DNA from: JBBIJO01 sp037445895
GTDB lineage: Bacteria; Bacteroidota; Ignavibacteria; Kapaibacteriales; UBA2268
Assembly (NCBI GenBank): GCA_037445895.1
Contig: JBBIJO010000005.1
Coordinates: forward strand, 89,981-153,980
Reading direction: 5' to 3'
Length of the DNA stretch: 64,000 nucleotides
Below are positions 43,781 through 53,067 of the stretch, piece by piece; position 1 is the stretch's first letter, and every line of letters starts with the position of its first letter. A program made the translations under genes and the position numbers. The notes under the pieces are model-generated. The model was not told the DNA's origin and did not search any database. It was given only the letters and a program-made list of their open reading frames with translations.

Positions 43781-44989
43781 CTAAAAATTAATTGACAACC
43801 CATACGTAAGACCAATTTTTTTCGAAAGATAGAATTTCCTCTGATTTTGGTAGAACAACATAGAACCCTCGAAACCCAGAAACATACCTACACTATAGGA
43901 CGTTGGGTTAAACCGAAGACCCGTTATAAATTTCAGAAGAGGACCGCCTATTTGAGAACCTCCGGCCAAAATATCAACATACGGTTGTACCTCGAAGCCG
44001 AAACCTGTAAAAATATTATATGGCACCGAATAATCGAAGCCAACGGCAGCCCAATAAAGCATAGGCTTCTGTTCTTTGAAAAACTCGATATTGTTTTCTG
44101 TATTTTTATATTTTAACCCAAAACTTTCTCGCCCAAATTCAATCCCAAACTTAATATTATCCCATCGAGCAAAATATAATCCGCTACTCATATCGGAATA
44201 GAAAGCAGTATTTTGCATCTCGACGTTTGGATTTGGGAAAGAATACCCCGTAATACCACGTATAACGAGCGAGTTACTTTGTTTCTTGACACCTTCTTTA
44301 CTCAAAAACTGGAAAGCTTCGAAATTACTATTTGAATATTTAGTAGAATTTTGTAGAGTCTGTTTACTCGCTAATTTCAAACTCGCAGACTTGGAAATGT
44401 TATATAAAGTATTAGGAGTTATTAATACTGAATTACCTTCCTCCACGTTGGAATTTAGATTTTCATTCGCCGGTGCTTCTGTTTTTTCCTTTACAGCAAT
44501 TTGAGGACTTAACAGATTATTCTGCATACTATTTATAGCTTTTCGTGGAGCATCTTCGCTACTCGCTATAACAATCGGAGGAGTTTGAACTATGGCTTTG
44601 GAGCTTGCGATATTTTGATTGTTTTCAGATTTCATAGCAAAATACGTTATCGTAAAAGTAATCAACGAAGCAATAACAAAAAAAGCCAACGGCAACCTAA
44701 ATTTTGTCCACCAAGAACTTTTCGTAACAGAAGCATTAGGAACTGATTCTTCGATTATCTTACTGGTTCCAATACCCAAAGCACTACCAATAGAGAAGAT
44801 AGCATTCGGCGGGGGCACCAAAGCATCGGTATCTTTCGAAATCGAACGACTAATTTGGAGATGTTCCCTCATCTCGGCTCTGAACTCCTCGCTTTGCGAG
44901 AGAGCCAAAAACAATTCAGTCTCTTCCAGAACAGGAAGTTCACCGTCTAGATATTCAATTATTTTTTCCGAAATATTTTGTTTTTCCAT
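43781..44989 (-). CDS. Anti-sigma-like protein with outer-membrane-barrel-like C-terminus
   Basis: Residues 1-75 resemble an anti-sigma cytoplasmic domain (IIEYLDGELPVLEETELFLALSQSEEFRAEMREHL) without a zinc motif. One membrane helix follows near 95-117 (LPLAFFVIASLITFTITYFA). Then comes a polar linker of about 120 residues. The last ~160 residues alternate polar and hydrophobic residues in strand-like stretches (GLYFARWDNIKFGIEFGRE, MLYWAAVGFDYSVPYNIFTG, GLRFNPTSYSVGMFLG) and end in GLSINF, a beta-signal-like terminal Phe. It lies 10 bp after the ECF sigma gene. In Bacteroidota some anti-sigma proteins carry such C-terminal domains. Confidence 0.7.
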   Translation of the reverse strand: MEKQNISEKIIEYLDGELPVLEETELFLALSQSEEFRAEMREHLQISRSISKDTDALVPPPNAIFSIGSALGIGTSKIIEESVPNASVTKSSWWTKFRLPLAFFVIASLITFTITYFAMKSENNQNIASSKAIVQTPPIVIASSEDAPRKAINSMQNNLLSPQIAVKEKTEAPANENLNSNVEEGNSVLITPNTLYNISKSASLKLASKQTLQNSTKYSNSNFEAFQFLSKEGVKKQSNSLVIRGITGYSFPNPNVEMQNTAFYSDMSSGLYFARWDNIKFGIEFGRESFGLKYKNTENNIEFFKEQKPMLYWAAVGFDYSVPYNIFTGFGFEVQPYVDILAGGSQIGGPLLKFITGLRFNPTSYSVGMFLGFEGSMLFYQNQRKFYLSKKIGLTYGLSINF

Positions 44990-44999
44990 CTAACACACC

Positions 45000-45566
45000 C
45001 TACATTTTTGACAATTCTGAAATATAAGGAGCCAATATTTCGCGAAGTTTCTGTTTTGCACGAAAAATACGAATCTTAACCAAAGCCAATGAAATGCCTA
45101 AAAATTCGGCAATTTCATTGTATGTCATTCCATCGTATTCCCGTAAAATGAAGGCTTCGCGATAATCGTCTGGCAATTCAGCCAACGCAATTTTAATTAA
45201 CCCTACCAACTCATCTTTCGACGAATTATTTTCATAAGTTTCGTATAACATATAATCTTCAATAGTTACCATTTTTTTCGATTGTCTCTTGAAATTTAGA
45301 CATAAGTTTCGAGCAATCCGCAATAAAAATGCTGGAACATTGGTCATAATCCTTTCTTCCTTTGCACTTTCAAAAAATCGGATAAATGTTTCCTGGAAAA
45401 CATCGAGAGCGTCTTCTCTGTTTCCCAAAAATCTTCGGCAATAAGCAAAGACTCGTCCCGAATATCTTCGATACAATTCCATAAATGCTCTTTCGCTTTC
45501 GGCTTGACCCATCGAAAGCATTTGAAATAAAGCAATATCATTGTATTTTTCTATGTTTTCTTCCAC
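45000..45566 (-). CDS. ECF-type RNA polymerase sigma-70 factor
   Basis: This 188-residue sigma factor has region 2 (AFMELYRRYSGRVFAYCRRFLG, DALDVFQETFIRFFE) and region 4 (LPDDYREAFILREYDGMTYNEIAEFLGISLALVKIRIFRAKQKL), with nothing between, as in the ECF class. It starts at GTG 45566. It heads a four-gene unit with the anti-sigma-like protein, a lipoprotein and a T9SS protein, so it probably responds to an envelope signal. A TAAATTTG box (complement of 45629-45636) lies upstream. Confidence 0.92.
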   Translation of the reverse strand: MEENIEKYNDIALFQMLSMGQAESERAFMELYRRYSGRVFAYCRRFLGNREDALDVFQETFIRFFESAKEERIMTNVPAFLLRIARNLCLNFKRQSKKMVTIEDYMLYETYENNSSKDELVGLIKIALAELPDDYREAFILREYDGMTYNEIAEFLGISLALVKIRIFRAKQKLREILAPYISELSKM

Positions 45567-45649
45567 AACAAAAACAATAACATCTATTTCGAAAAAAAGT
45601 TACAACATTAAAAAGAATAACAACCAAACAAATTTAATATTATATTATT

Positions 45650-45679
45650 TAATTTTGTAACTTTATTTTAATACTTTTG
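45650..45679 (+). promoter_or_regulatory. Candidate promoter elements for wecB
   Basis: Two -7-like boxes stand before wecB: TAATTTTG at 45650-45657 and TACTTTTG at 45672-45679. The second has a partial -33 match (TTTA at 45648-45651, 20 bp upstream) and would start near 45686, 10 bp before the ATG. Confidence 0.4.
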
Positions 45680-45695
45680 CAGAAACTATCGAATA

Positions 45696-46820
45696 ATGAA
45701 AAAAATCATTTCAGTTGTTGGGGCAAGACCAAATTATATGAAAATTGCACCCTTGCATCGAGCTTTAAAGCAACACGAAGAAACAATTCAACATCTAATT
45801 TGCCATACAGGGCAACACTACGATTACGAAATGTATGAAGCTTTTTTCCAAGACTTAGAACTCCCATCGCCCGACTTCTTTCTTGGTATTGGTTCTGGGA
45901 CCCACGGCGAACAAACAGGAAAAATTCTAATTGAGTTCGAAAAAGTATGTATCGAAACCAAACCAGATATTGTTCTCGTCGTTGGCGATGTTAATTCTAC
46001 TATTGCAGCAACACTTGCGGCAACAAAACTCGGGATTAAAACCGGTCATATCGAAGCTGGATTAAGAAGTTTCGACCGTTCTATGCCCGAGGAAATCAAT
46101 AGAATACTTACCGATTCAATTTGCGACTTTCTTTTTGTTACCGAAAAAAGTGGAGTTGACAATCTGACCCACGAGGGGCATTCGCCCGAAAAGATTTTCT
46201 TTGTTGGAAATACAATGATTGATTCTCTAATGTATGCCCTCCCAAAAATCAATAGCACCAAATTATTTGAAAGCCTGAAGCTCGACTTTCAACCGTACAA
46301 CTATGCTTTAATGACATTACATCGACCAAGCAATGTCGATAATCCCCAACAACTTAGCGAAATTATCGGCATTATGGAATACATTGGCAACAATTTGGGA
46401 CTACCTCTTCTCTTTCCGATTCACCCGCGGACACTTAAAAATGTAAAATCATTTAATCTATTCGAACGTATCAGTTCTATTCGAAATCTATACCTTTCGG
46501 CACCGATGAATTACTTGAATTTTCTTTCTATGATGAAAACATCTAAATTTGTTCTTACGGACTCAGGCGGAATTCAAGAAGAAACGACATTTTTGCGTAT
46601 TCCTTGTATTACGATGCGAACATCTACTGAACGCCCAATCACCTGCGAAATCGGAACGAACATTCTCGTTCCGCCATCGAAAGACAAAGTAATCTCTGCT
46701 ATAAATAGCATATTGTATAATCCTAAAAATACGAGCGAAATACCCCCTCTTTGGGATGGAAAAGCATCCGAAAGAATTGCTCAAATTCTTGTTGAAAAAT
46801 GTTTAACTATATTGGCTTAA
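45696..46820 (+). CDS. wecB: UDP-N-acetylglucosamine 2-epimerase (non-hydrolysing)
   Basis: WecB converts UDP-GlcNAc to UDP-ManNAc for envelope polysaccharides. The 374-residue sequence has GARPNYMKIAPLHRAL, the substrate-binding THGEQTGK, HIEAGLRSFDRSMPEEINR and DSGGIQEE, all characteristic. It is 1 bp from the next epimerase gene. A UDP-ManNAc dehydrogenase (wecC) is not adjacent. Confidence 0.93.
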   Translation: MKKIISVVGARPNYMKIAPLHRALKQHEETIQHLICHTGQHYDYEMYEAFFQDLELPSPDFFLGIGSGTHGEQTGKILIEFEKVCIETKPDIVLVVGDVNSTIAATLAATKLGIKTGHIEAGLRSFDRSMPEEINRILTDSICDFLFVTEKSGVDNLTHEGHSPEKIFFVGNTMIDSLMYALPKINSTKLFESLKLDFQPYNYALMTLHRPSNVDNPQQLSEIIGIMEYIGNNLGLPLLFPIHPRTLKNVKSFNLFERISSIRNLYLSAPMNYLNFLSMMKTSKFVLTDSGGIQEETTFLRIPCITMRTSTERPITCEIGTNILVPPSKDKVISAINSILYNPKNTSEIPPLWDGKASERIAQILVEKCLTILA

Positions 46821-46821
46821 T

Positions 46822-47748
46822 ATGAATATTTTAGTTACCGGAGGCGCTGGTTTTATCGCTTCCCATATCGTTGACTCATATATTGAATTAGGGTATAATG
46901 TTATCGTGGTCGACAATCTTTCAACTGGTAAAATTGAAAATATCAATCCAAAAGCAAAGTTCATACCATTAGATATTAATTCACCAGAATTAGAAAACGT
47001 TTTTCAGTTACATCAAATAGATATTATCAACCACCACGCAGCCCAAATTGATGTTAGGATTTCGGTCGATAACCCAATTTTCGACGCCGAAGTTAATATT
47101 CTTGGTGGTTTAAGATTATATGAACTTGCAAGAAGATACAACGTAAAGAAAATACTTTTTGCTTCTTCCGGTGGAACTATTTACGGTGAACAGTGTTACT
47201 TTCCTGCCGACGAAAACCATCCACTCGCTCCTTGTTCGCCTTATGGTATTTCCAAACTTACAAACGAGAAATATTTACACTATTACAAAGCAATTCACAA
47301 TATTGATTACGTTGCGTTGCGCTATGGTAATGTTTATGGTCCTCGCCAAAATCCACATAGCGAAGCAGGAGTCGTCGCTATTTTTGCCAAAAAATTTTTA
47401 ATTGGGGAACAACCAATAATCAATGGGGATGGCTCGAATACTCGCGACTATGTTTTCGTTTCGGATGTTGTTCGAGCAAATGTTTTTGCATTAGACAGCC
47501 ATATCTCTGGGGCTTTCAACATTGGAACCGGCGTTGAACACGATGTAAACTATATCTTTCGCAAAATGAGAGAAATAACCAACTCCAATACACCGGAGGT
47601 TCACGGACCACCAAAACAGGGGGAACAAAAAAGGAACTTACTTTCTTACGAAAAATTCCATCGGTTAACTGGTTGGGAACCAAAAATTCAATTGGACTTC
47701 GGGCTTCAAAAAACCGTGGAATTCTTTAAAAAGACCTTAAACATTTGA
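46822..47748 (+). CDS. NAD-dependent nucleotide-sugar epimerase (GalE/WbpP-like)
   Basis: This 308-residue extended SDR has the NAD site TGGAGFIASH, the HHAAQIDVRISV segment, the catalytic SSGGTIYG and Y-x3-K (SPYGISK), and RYGNVYGPRQNP. The HHAAQ.DV.RSV pattern and SGGAIYGE-like segment are typical of UDP-glucose 4-epimerases of polysaccharide clusters. UDP-GlcNAc or UDP-glucose is the likely substrate. It follows wecB with one base between. Confidence 0.88.
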   Translation: MNILVTGGAGFIASHIVDSYIELGYNVIVVDNLSTGKIENINPKAKFIPLDINSPELENVFQLHQIDIINHHAAQIDVRISVDNPIFDAEVNILGGLRLYELARRYNVKKILFASSGGTIYGEQCYFPADENHPLAPCSPYGISKLTNEKYLHYYKAIHNIDYVALRYGNVYGPRQNPHSEAGVVAIFAKKFLIGEQPIINGDGSNTRDYVFVSDVVRANVFALDSHISGAFNIGTGVEHDVNYIFRKMREITNSNTPEVHGPPKQGEQKRNLLSYEKFHRLTGWEPKIQLDFGLQKTVEFFKKTLNI

Positions 47749-47866
47749 CCAAAAGGTAGCAATCATAGAGCGCAAAAATATCTCTTCTCCTCCCATATTA
47801 TTGTTATGATGCTATAATCGGTAAGGGAATGAACAGCGATTCTCCACACTTTTTGCAACCCGTAGG

Positions 47867-48556
47867 TTAGTCTGGGGATTGATTCGGGTAATGTGTCTTG
47901 AAAATATCGACTGCTCGACTTGTTCCAATCCTCGAGGCACCCGCCTCAATAAACTTTAGGATATCGTCGAAACTTCGTATCCCTCCCGCAGCCTTTATTT
48001 TGGTCCCTTCGAAAATATTTTCTTTAATGATGATTATATCTTCGAAAGTAGCACCTCGCGAAACAATACCAGTAGAAGTCTTAACAAAATCTACACCAGA
48101 AGTGCAAACCAATCGAGTTGCCATTGCAATTTCTTCGGGAATTAACAATCCTGTTTCGATTATTATTTTGAGAATTACATAATTGCTATGGCATATTTCG
48201 ACGATTCTTTCGAATTCGGACTCAACGGTGTCGTATTGCCTATTCAAAAACGCTGGAAGGTTCATCACAAAATCAATTTCATCAATGCCAAGTTTCACCA
48301 GCGATTCAACTTCTGCAATTTTTAAAATACTAGGAGTTGCTCCATAAGGGAAACCAGCAATTGAACCAACCTTTACATTCTTGCCTTTCAAATAATTCAT
48401 AGCAAAAGAAACATAAAAAGGCTGCAAGCATACAGAATAAAAACCATATTCCAATGCTTCGTCGCAAAATGCTCGAACATCATCGAACGATAAATCATTT
48501 CGAAGATTTGTATGGTCAATAACCTTTGCAAGTCTTGCAATATTTATTTCATTCAT
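47867..48556 (-). CDS. deoC: Deoxyribose-phosphate aldolase
   Basis: DeoC cleaves 2-deoxyribose-5-phosphate into glyceraldehyde-3-phosphate and acetaldehyde. The 229-residue protein has IDHTNLRNDLS, VGSIAGFPYGA, DEIDFVMNLPAFL, the Schiff-base lysine in FVKTSTG and IKAAGGIRS. The open frame reaches far upstream, but that part lies inside the preceding gene; ATG 48556 (MNEINIARL) after GAGGAG is the start. It overlaps the BamA-like gene by 8 bp. Confidence 0.94.
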   Translation of the reverse strand: MNEINIARLAKVIDHTNLRNDLSFDDVRAFCDEALEYGFYSVCLQPFYVSFAMNYLKGKNVKVGSIAGFPYGATPSILKIAEVESLVKLGIDEIDFVMNLPAFLNRQYDTVESEFERIVEICHSNYVILKIIIETGLLIPEEIAMATRLVCTSGVDFVKTSTGIVSRGATFEDIIIIKENIFEGTKIKAAGGIRSFDDILKFIEAGASRIGTSRAVDIFKTHYPNQSPD

Positions 48557-50159
48557 ACTCAAACTCCTCACCAAAAATTGAAGGTAATTCAAAGCGGTGC
48601 GATTTAAAAATAGAAAAGAATTGGTCGGAACTGACAATAATTTCTGCAAACCTTTTCTTATCGAAATTATAAGCAAAATCCACACGAACGATACCAAGTT
48701 TGCCGGCAGTTTTATCGTTGTGAATTCGGACGCCAAATCCCAAAGCATTGTGCCAACGAGCTTTAGCCAGCTGAGTGTTTTGCTTCCAAACAACCCCCCC
48801 ATCGTAGAAGATTGCCCCAGAAAAATAGAAAATCCATAATTTCCAGTCGGGGAAAAATCTGAATTCGAGATTAGTAACTAAACGATTATCGCCAGCGAGG
48901 TCGTTTAAAGTATAACCACGAAGATAATGATTATTGTCCAAGAGTAATTGTCGAATGCCACGCCAATTCCAAACAGTTTGTTGCCGAATTAGAGTAGAAA
49001 AAAGAATTAATGGATTAATACGGTAGAACATCAGTCCCAAAAACTCTTGGTATGTGTTGAATCCAATGGAATTTGCAAAGGCACTCGCACCAACTAATCT
49101 GGCAAAAAAATAAGCGTCTTTATTGCGTGTAAGATACGATTTTTCTCCAACCCCGGCAAGATAGAAAGCATCGGTTCCGGTCGAGTCCAAAGCGAAAGTT
49201 TTGCCCAAAATTGCGGTCCCCCAACCGCCAGTAACAACATCTTCTACCAAAAAGGTATTTAATTTATCCATCTTATTGAAATCCTCGGAAATAGAAGAAA
49301 AAGCAAGAAATACCCTTCCAGAATTATCGAAAGCCCGACGATAGCTAACTTCTCCTCTGTTCACCTTTCGGATATCAACAAAGCCAGAAATGAAAAGCCT
49401 ATCTTCTTTGAACCATGCATGCGAATACCACAATTTTGCGCCCTTTTCGAAAAAGCTCATTTTCTGATATCCGTCGCCAGCCGTGAATAGCAATTCGTTC
49501 CCGAAGTTATTCACAATCTCGAAACCGTAGGAATTTCTGGAACTCCGAGAATAGAATGGTTTATAGAAATCCAGAGTGTGTAATGTTCGAAATCTATTGA
49601 TAAAAAAATCATATTGCAAAGAAAGAGGGAATCGGAAAAAGCGGCGCTGAAAAATTTTAAATCGAGCTTGCAATTTAGTACCATTTTCGGAGCGATAAAG
49701 AATTTCGGGAACAACGACAGTTCCAGTTCCCAGCAAATTTAATTCCTCTATTCTACTACCAATTCGATAGGCATCGCCGCCAGAACCAAACAAAAGTGCA
49801 GGATTGGTTGACCACCTATCTTTAGTTTGCACAATAACATTATAATTCAAAGGGTCGAGTGAGTCTAAAAGAATATCGACTCTTGTGAAAAGGTTCATCG
49901 CCCGTAAATTTTTTTCTGTTTCGAGCAGAGTTGATTCGTCAACAACATCTCCTTCGCCAAATAGCAATTCATCGCGTATTACATATTCCCGAGTTAAGAA
50001 ATGAAGAGAATTTGCAAAACTAGCGGCAAAGAACCAATCCCCACTTGCAGTATCGAAAACATCTAACCTATCGATATAAATTCGGTTAATTCTATATTCT
50101 GCAGAAGCAAGTAGAGACCAGCAGGCAAAAATTAGAAAAAAAACGGAACATTTAACCAT
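48549..50159 (-). CDS. BamA/TamA-like outer membrane protein
   Basis: This protein (about 536 residues) has a signal peptide (MVKCSVFFLIFACWSLLASA). The N-terminal part looks like a POTRA region (RDELLFGEGDVVDESTLLETEKNLRAMNLFTRVDI). A long run of amphipathic strands with aromatic ends follows (GTVVVPEILYRSE, FFINRFRTLHTLDFY, LVTNLEFRFFPDWKLWIFYFS), ending in RVDFAYNF, like an Omp85-family barrel. It is shorter than BamA (fewer POTRA repeats). A start at 50177 is an alternative. It lies 1 bp after the polyprenyl synthetase gene and overlaps deoC. Confidence 0.75.
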   Translation of the reverse strand: MVKCSVFFLIFACWSLLASAEYRINRIYIDRLDVFDTASGDWFFAASFANSLHFLTREYVIRDELLFGEGDVVDESTLLETEKNLRAMNLFTRVDILLDSLDPLNYNVIVQTKDRWSTNPALLFGSGGDAYRIGSRIEELNLLGTGTVVVPEILYRSENGTKLQARFKIFQRRFFRFPLSLQYDFFINRFRTLHTLDFYKPFYSRSSRNSYGFEIVNNFGNELLFTAGDGYQKMSFFEKGAKLWYSHAWFKEDRLFISGFVDIRKVNRGEVSYRRAFDNSGRVFLAFSSISEDFNKMDKLNTFLVEDVVTGGWGTAILGKTFALDSTGTDAFYLAGVGEKSYLTRNKDAYFFARLVGASAFANSIGFNTYQEFLGLMFYRINPLILFSTLIRQQTVWNWRGIRQLLLDNNHYLRGYTLNDLAGDNRLVTNLEFRFFPDWKLWIFYFSGAIFYDGGVVWKQNTQLAKARWHNALGFGVRIHNDKTAGKLGIVRVDFAYNFDKKRFAEIIVSSDQFFSIFKSHRFELPSIFGEEFEYE

Positions 50160-50160
50160 A

Positions 50161-51147
50161 TTAAAATGTGCGGTCATTAAGTCTATTAGCTAAAAATTCC
50201 AACATTTTCGTTCCTTCGTTGCGCGGCAAGTTTTCCAATGATTCGATTGCTTCACTAATGTAACTATCAATTTCCTTGCGAACTTGTTCGTAAATATCAA
50301 GTTTTTGGAAAAGAGCATCGAACTTCTGAATTAATGTATCATCAATTTTATCGACAGAGTAAATTTTCGAGATCAGTTCGATGTCCTCATCGATTTCAAC
50401 TTGTTCTTTTGCCATCAAGATAAGGATTGTTTTCTTTTTTTCGAGAATATCGTTGCCAATTCGTTTCCCTAACTCTTCTTGGTTGGCAACCATATCGAGT
50501 AAATCATCTTGCAGTTGGAAAGCAATACCAATATTGTGTCCGAAAATCTCGAGAGTTTGCAAATCGCGTTCTACTGCACCAGCACAAAGCCCTCCAAGAA
50601 CCAGGCTTGCCCGGATTACTTCCGCAGTTTTCCTTTCAATCATTCGAAAGTAATCCACAGAAGAAACCTCTTGCTTAGTGTTGAATTCCATATCGATTGC
50701 CTGCCCTTCGCAAACTCCAATGAGCGCCCGGGTAAATCTTTCAATAATTTTTCCGAAATTCGTTAGGTTCGAATAACTTTCCAGCGATTTCAAAGCTAAT
50801 CCAACCATTGCATCACCACTAAGGATAGCCGTAGGCGTATCCCAACGAGTATGAATTGTTTCCTTACCCCGGCGAATCGGGGAATTATCCATAATGTCGT
50901 CGTGAACAAGTGTAAAGTTATGTAGTATTTCGATTGCCACCCCGGCATCGATAGCATCGACTGGCTCCCCACCAACAGATTGACAAGCTAAAACAGCAAA
51001 TAATGGACGTATTCTTTTCCCCCCATTGTTCAGAATGTAGGCTATTGGTTCATACAAAGTTCGGGGCTCTTGAATCTGTGAAAACGCTTGTATCCGCTGT
51101 TCGATAGAGTGAAGATAATTTTTCAAAATAGAGTCGTAATTTTCCAT
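50161..51147 (-). CDS. Polyprenyl (trans-isoprenyl) diphosphate synthase
   Basis: This 328-residue enzyme condenses isopentenyl diphosphate onto allylic diphosphates, making the chain for quinones or carriers. The first aspartate-rich motif is LVHDDIMDNSPIRRG and the second is FQLQDDLLDM; GGKRIRP is also present. This fits a medium-to-long-chain (octaprenyl-like) synthase, but chain length cannot be fixed. ATG 51147 (MENYDSILKN) is used rather than the longer frame because dprA ends only 4 bp upstream. Confidence 0.92.
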   Translation of the reverse strand: MENYDSILKNYLHSIEQRIQAFSQIQEPRTLYEPIAYILNNGGKRIRPLFAVLACQSVGGEPVDAIDAGVAIEILHNFTLVHDDIMDNSPIRRGKETIHTRWDTPTAILSGDAMVGLALKSLESYSNLTNFGKIIERFTRALIGVCEGQAIDMEFNTKQEVSSVDYFRMIERKTAEVIRASLVLGGLCAGAVERDLQTLEIFGHNIGIAFQLQDDLLDMVANQEELGKRIGNDILEKKKTILILMAKEQVEIDEDIELISKIYSVDKIDDTLIQKFDALFQKLDIYEQVRKEIDSYISEAIESLENLPRNEGTKMLEFLANRLNDRTF

Positions 51148-51151
51148 AAAT

Positions 51152-52243
51152 CTATGAACGAATATAAAACTTTCCTGGGAGTTGTTTAATAAAACCATTA
51201 AATTCTAAATTCAATAATCTGACCAAAAGTTCTGGAACATCAATATGCAGTTCAGTCGAAACAACGTCAATGTGCATTGGCTCATCCAAAATAAAATCGA
51301 AAATTTTCTGGTCGATTTCGTCGCCAACTGGTTTATGATTCTTACTTCCTTTAAATTCAAGATTATCGGTAACAATGCCAAGTTCGGTTAAAATGTCCTC
51401 TGCGGAAATCGCAATTTTAGCAATATCTTGTTTAATTAAAAAGTTAGTTCCCTGACTTTTAGGAGAATTAATGTTGCCCGGAAGGGCAAAAACCGCTCTA
51501 TTTTGGTCGAAAGCAAAACGAGCGGTAATCATTGCACCACCCTTGATATCGCTTTCAATAATCAACGTTGCAACAGAGATCCCACTGATAATTCTATTCC
51601 TTTGCGGGAAATAATTTGGAAGCGCCTTTGTCCCAAATTTATATTCAGAAATGATTGCTCCGTTATTTTCTATAATTTTGTCGGTAACTTTTCGAGTTTG
51701 GCTCGAAGTTATACAATCTAAACCCGATGCAATAATTGCATAGGTTATCCCATTAGCTTTCACCGCTGCAAGATGTGAAGCCAAGTCTATTCCATAGGCA
51801 AGTCCACTAGTTACAATAATATTATTTTGAACGAAAGTTTGAGCAAACTTTTCTGACATCAATTTACCATAAGTCGTACATTTTCGCGTCCCAACAATCG
51901 AAATCGATACCGAATCTGGCGGTTGGAGCGTTCCTTTACAGAACAAAACACAGGGAGGGTATTGAATCTTTTGGAGTAGCGTCGGATATTCCGAATCCCA
52001 AAAAGTTAAAACCCGATAAGAACCCTTTTCGGCAAACTCTAATTGCCGTTGGGCTTCTGCTCTGGCTTCTCCAATTTTCTGCATAAAATTAATCTTATCG
52101 TTAAATAAATCTTTCAACTCCGACTTACTCGCCATTTCGAGGTAGGCTTCCAAAGAATCGGAAGTTTCAATAACCTTCCTAAGTTTAGTTTGAGAAACAG
52201 TTTTAGAAAGGTATAATGCTACGGTTTCTTCTTTTGTCCACAT
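51152..52243 (-). CDS. dprA: DNA-processing protein DprA
   Basis: DprA loads RecA on incoming single strands during natural transformation. The 363-residue sequence has the Rossmann-like core with VSIVGTRKCTTYG, TSGLAYGIDLASH, IASGLDCI, and NRIISGIS. The C-terminal region (DQKIFDFILDEPMHIDVVSTELHIDVPELLVRLLNLEFNGFI) is the winged-helix domain found in many DprA proteins. It starts 1 bp after the methyltransferase stop. comEC or comM are not in this window. Confidence 0.93.
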   Translation of the reverse strand: MWTKEETVALYLSKTVSQTKLRKVIETSDSLEAYLEMASKSELKDLFNDKINFMQKIGEARAEAQRQLEFAEKGSYRVLTFWDSEYPTLLQKIQYPPCVLFCKGTLQPPDSVSISIVGTRKCTTYGKLMSEKFAQTFVQNNIIVTSGLAYGIDLASHLAAVKANGITYAIIASGLDCITSSQTRKVTDKIIENNGAIISEYKFGTKALPNYFPQRNRIISGISVATLIIESDIKGGAMITARFAFDQNRAVFALPGNINSPKSQGTNFLIKQDIAKIAISAEDILTELGIVTDNLEFKGSKNHKPVGDEIDQKIFDFILDEPMHIDVVSTELHIDVPELLVRLLNLEFNGFIKQLPGKFYIRS

Positions 52244-52244
52244 T

Positions 52245-53042
52245 CTACTTGCGTCTTCTCTTTTGTCGATTCAATTCATACAATAATATTCCAACACTTA
52301 CTCCAACATTCAATGAATCAACGTTCGAAGCAATTGGAATTTGAATAATATCGTCGCAAATTTTAACAACTCTGTTGTCCAAACCTGTGCTTTCGTTACC
52401 AAACAAAACCACAGCTTTTGTAGGAAATTTGTATTTACACAACTCAAATGCATTTGGGTAAATTTCGGCTCCAATAATAATGAATCCTAATCCTTTTAAT
52501 GCCATTAATTCAGAAGTAAAATTTTTCGAATGGCGAACATTCATCCAGAACACATTTCCCATCGATACCCTTACAGCCCGACGTAAAAAAGGACTTGTTG
52601 AATATTCATCGACGAGTAGAGAGTTAATCCCAAATGCTCTACAATTTCGAACTATCAGCCCAACATTTTCGGAACTGTTTATTCCATTCAGCCCAACAAC
52701 AGTATTCGAAAGCTCACCAAGACTAACATCCTCAGGTTGATAGCCAATAGCCATTATCCCGGAATGAAGATGGAAACCCACTATATTTTCCATCAATTCT
52801 TTGTTGGCAAATAATAGCCGACTTTTTTCTACTCTTTTATTAAAAATTAAATCCTTATATAATTCGAAGAATTCTTTAATGGCAAAAATCGAGTGAACCC
52901 GCAGATTACTTTTTAAAAGTCGGACAACCGTCTTTTCTCCTTCGGCAACAAAGACCTTCGCTTGGATGTGACTTTTCGGAGTATATCGCAAACTTCGGTA
53001 GAACTTAACCCGTGGGTCTTCTATATCTGTTATTTCTTCCAT
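52245..53042 (-). CDS. TrmH/SpoU-family RNA 2'-O-methyltransferase
   Basis: This 265-residue SPOUT-class enzyme methylates ribose 2'-hydroxyls in RNA. It has an N-terminal substrate-binding domain (YRSLRYTPKSHIQAKVFVAEGEKTV) and the three SPOUT motifs: NSSENVGLIVRNCRAFG, VLFGNESTGLD and IPIASNVDSLNVGVSVGILLYE. Which RNA base it modifies cannot be told. It is in the six-gene minus-strand operon, 25 bp after the cyclophilin gene. Confidence 0.9.
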   Translation of the reverse strand: MEEITDIEDPRVKFYRSLRYTPKSHIQAKVFVAEGEKTVVRLLKSNLRVHSIFAIKEFFELYKDLIFNKRVEKSRLLFANKELMENIVGFHLHSGIMAIGYQPEDVSLGELSNTVVGLNGINSSENVGLIVRNCRAFGINSLLVDEYSTSPFLRRAVRVSMGNVFWMNVRHSKNFTSELMALKGLGFIIIGAEIYPNAFELCKYKFPTKAVVLFGNESTGLDNRVVKICDDIIQIPIASNVDSLNVGVSVGILLYELNRQKRRRK

Positions 53043-53067
53043 TTACCAGCAAGAGAATTAGCCGATT

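Noticed and set aside
47749..47866. Terminator between the galE-like gene and deoC
   Set aside because: No stable stem followed by a T-run could be found on either strand.
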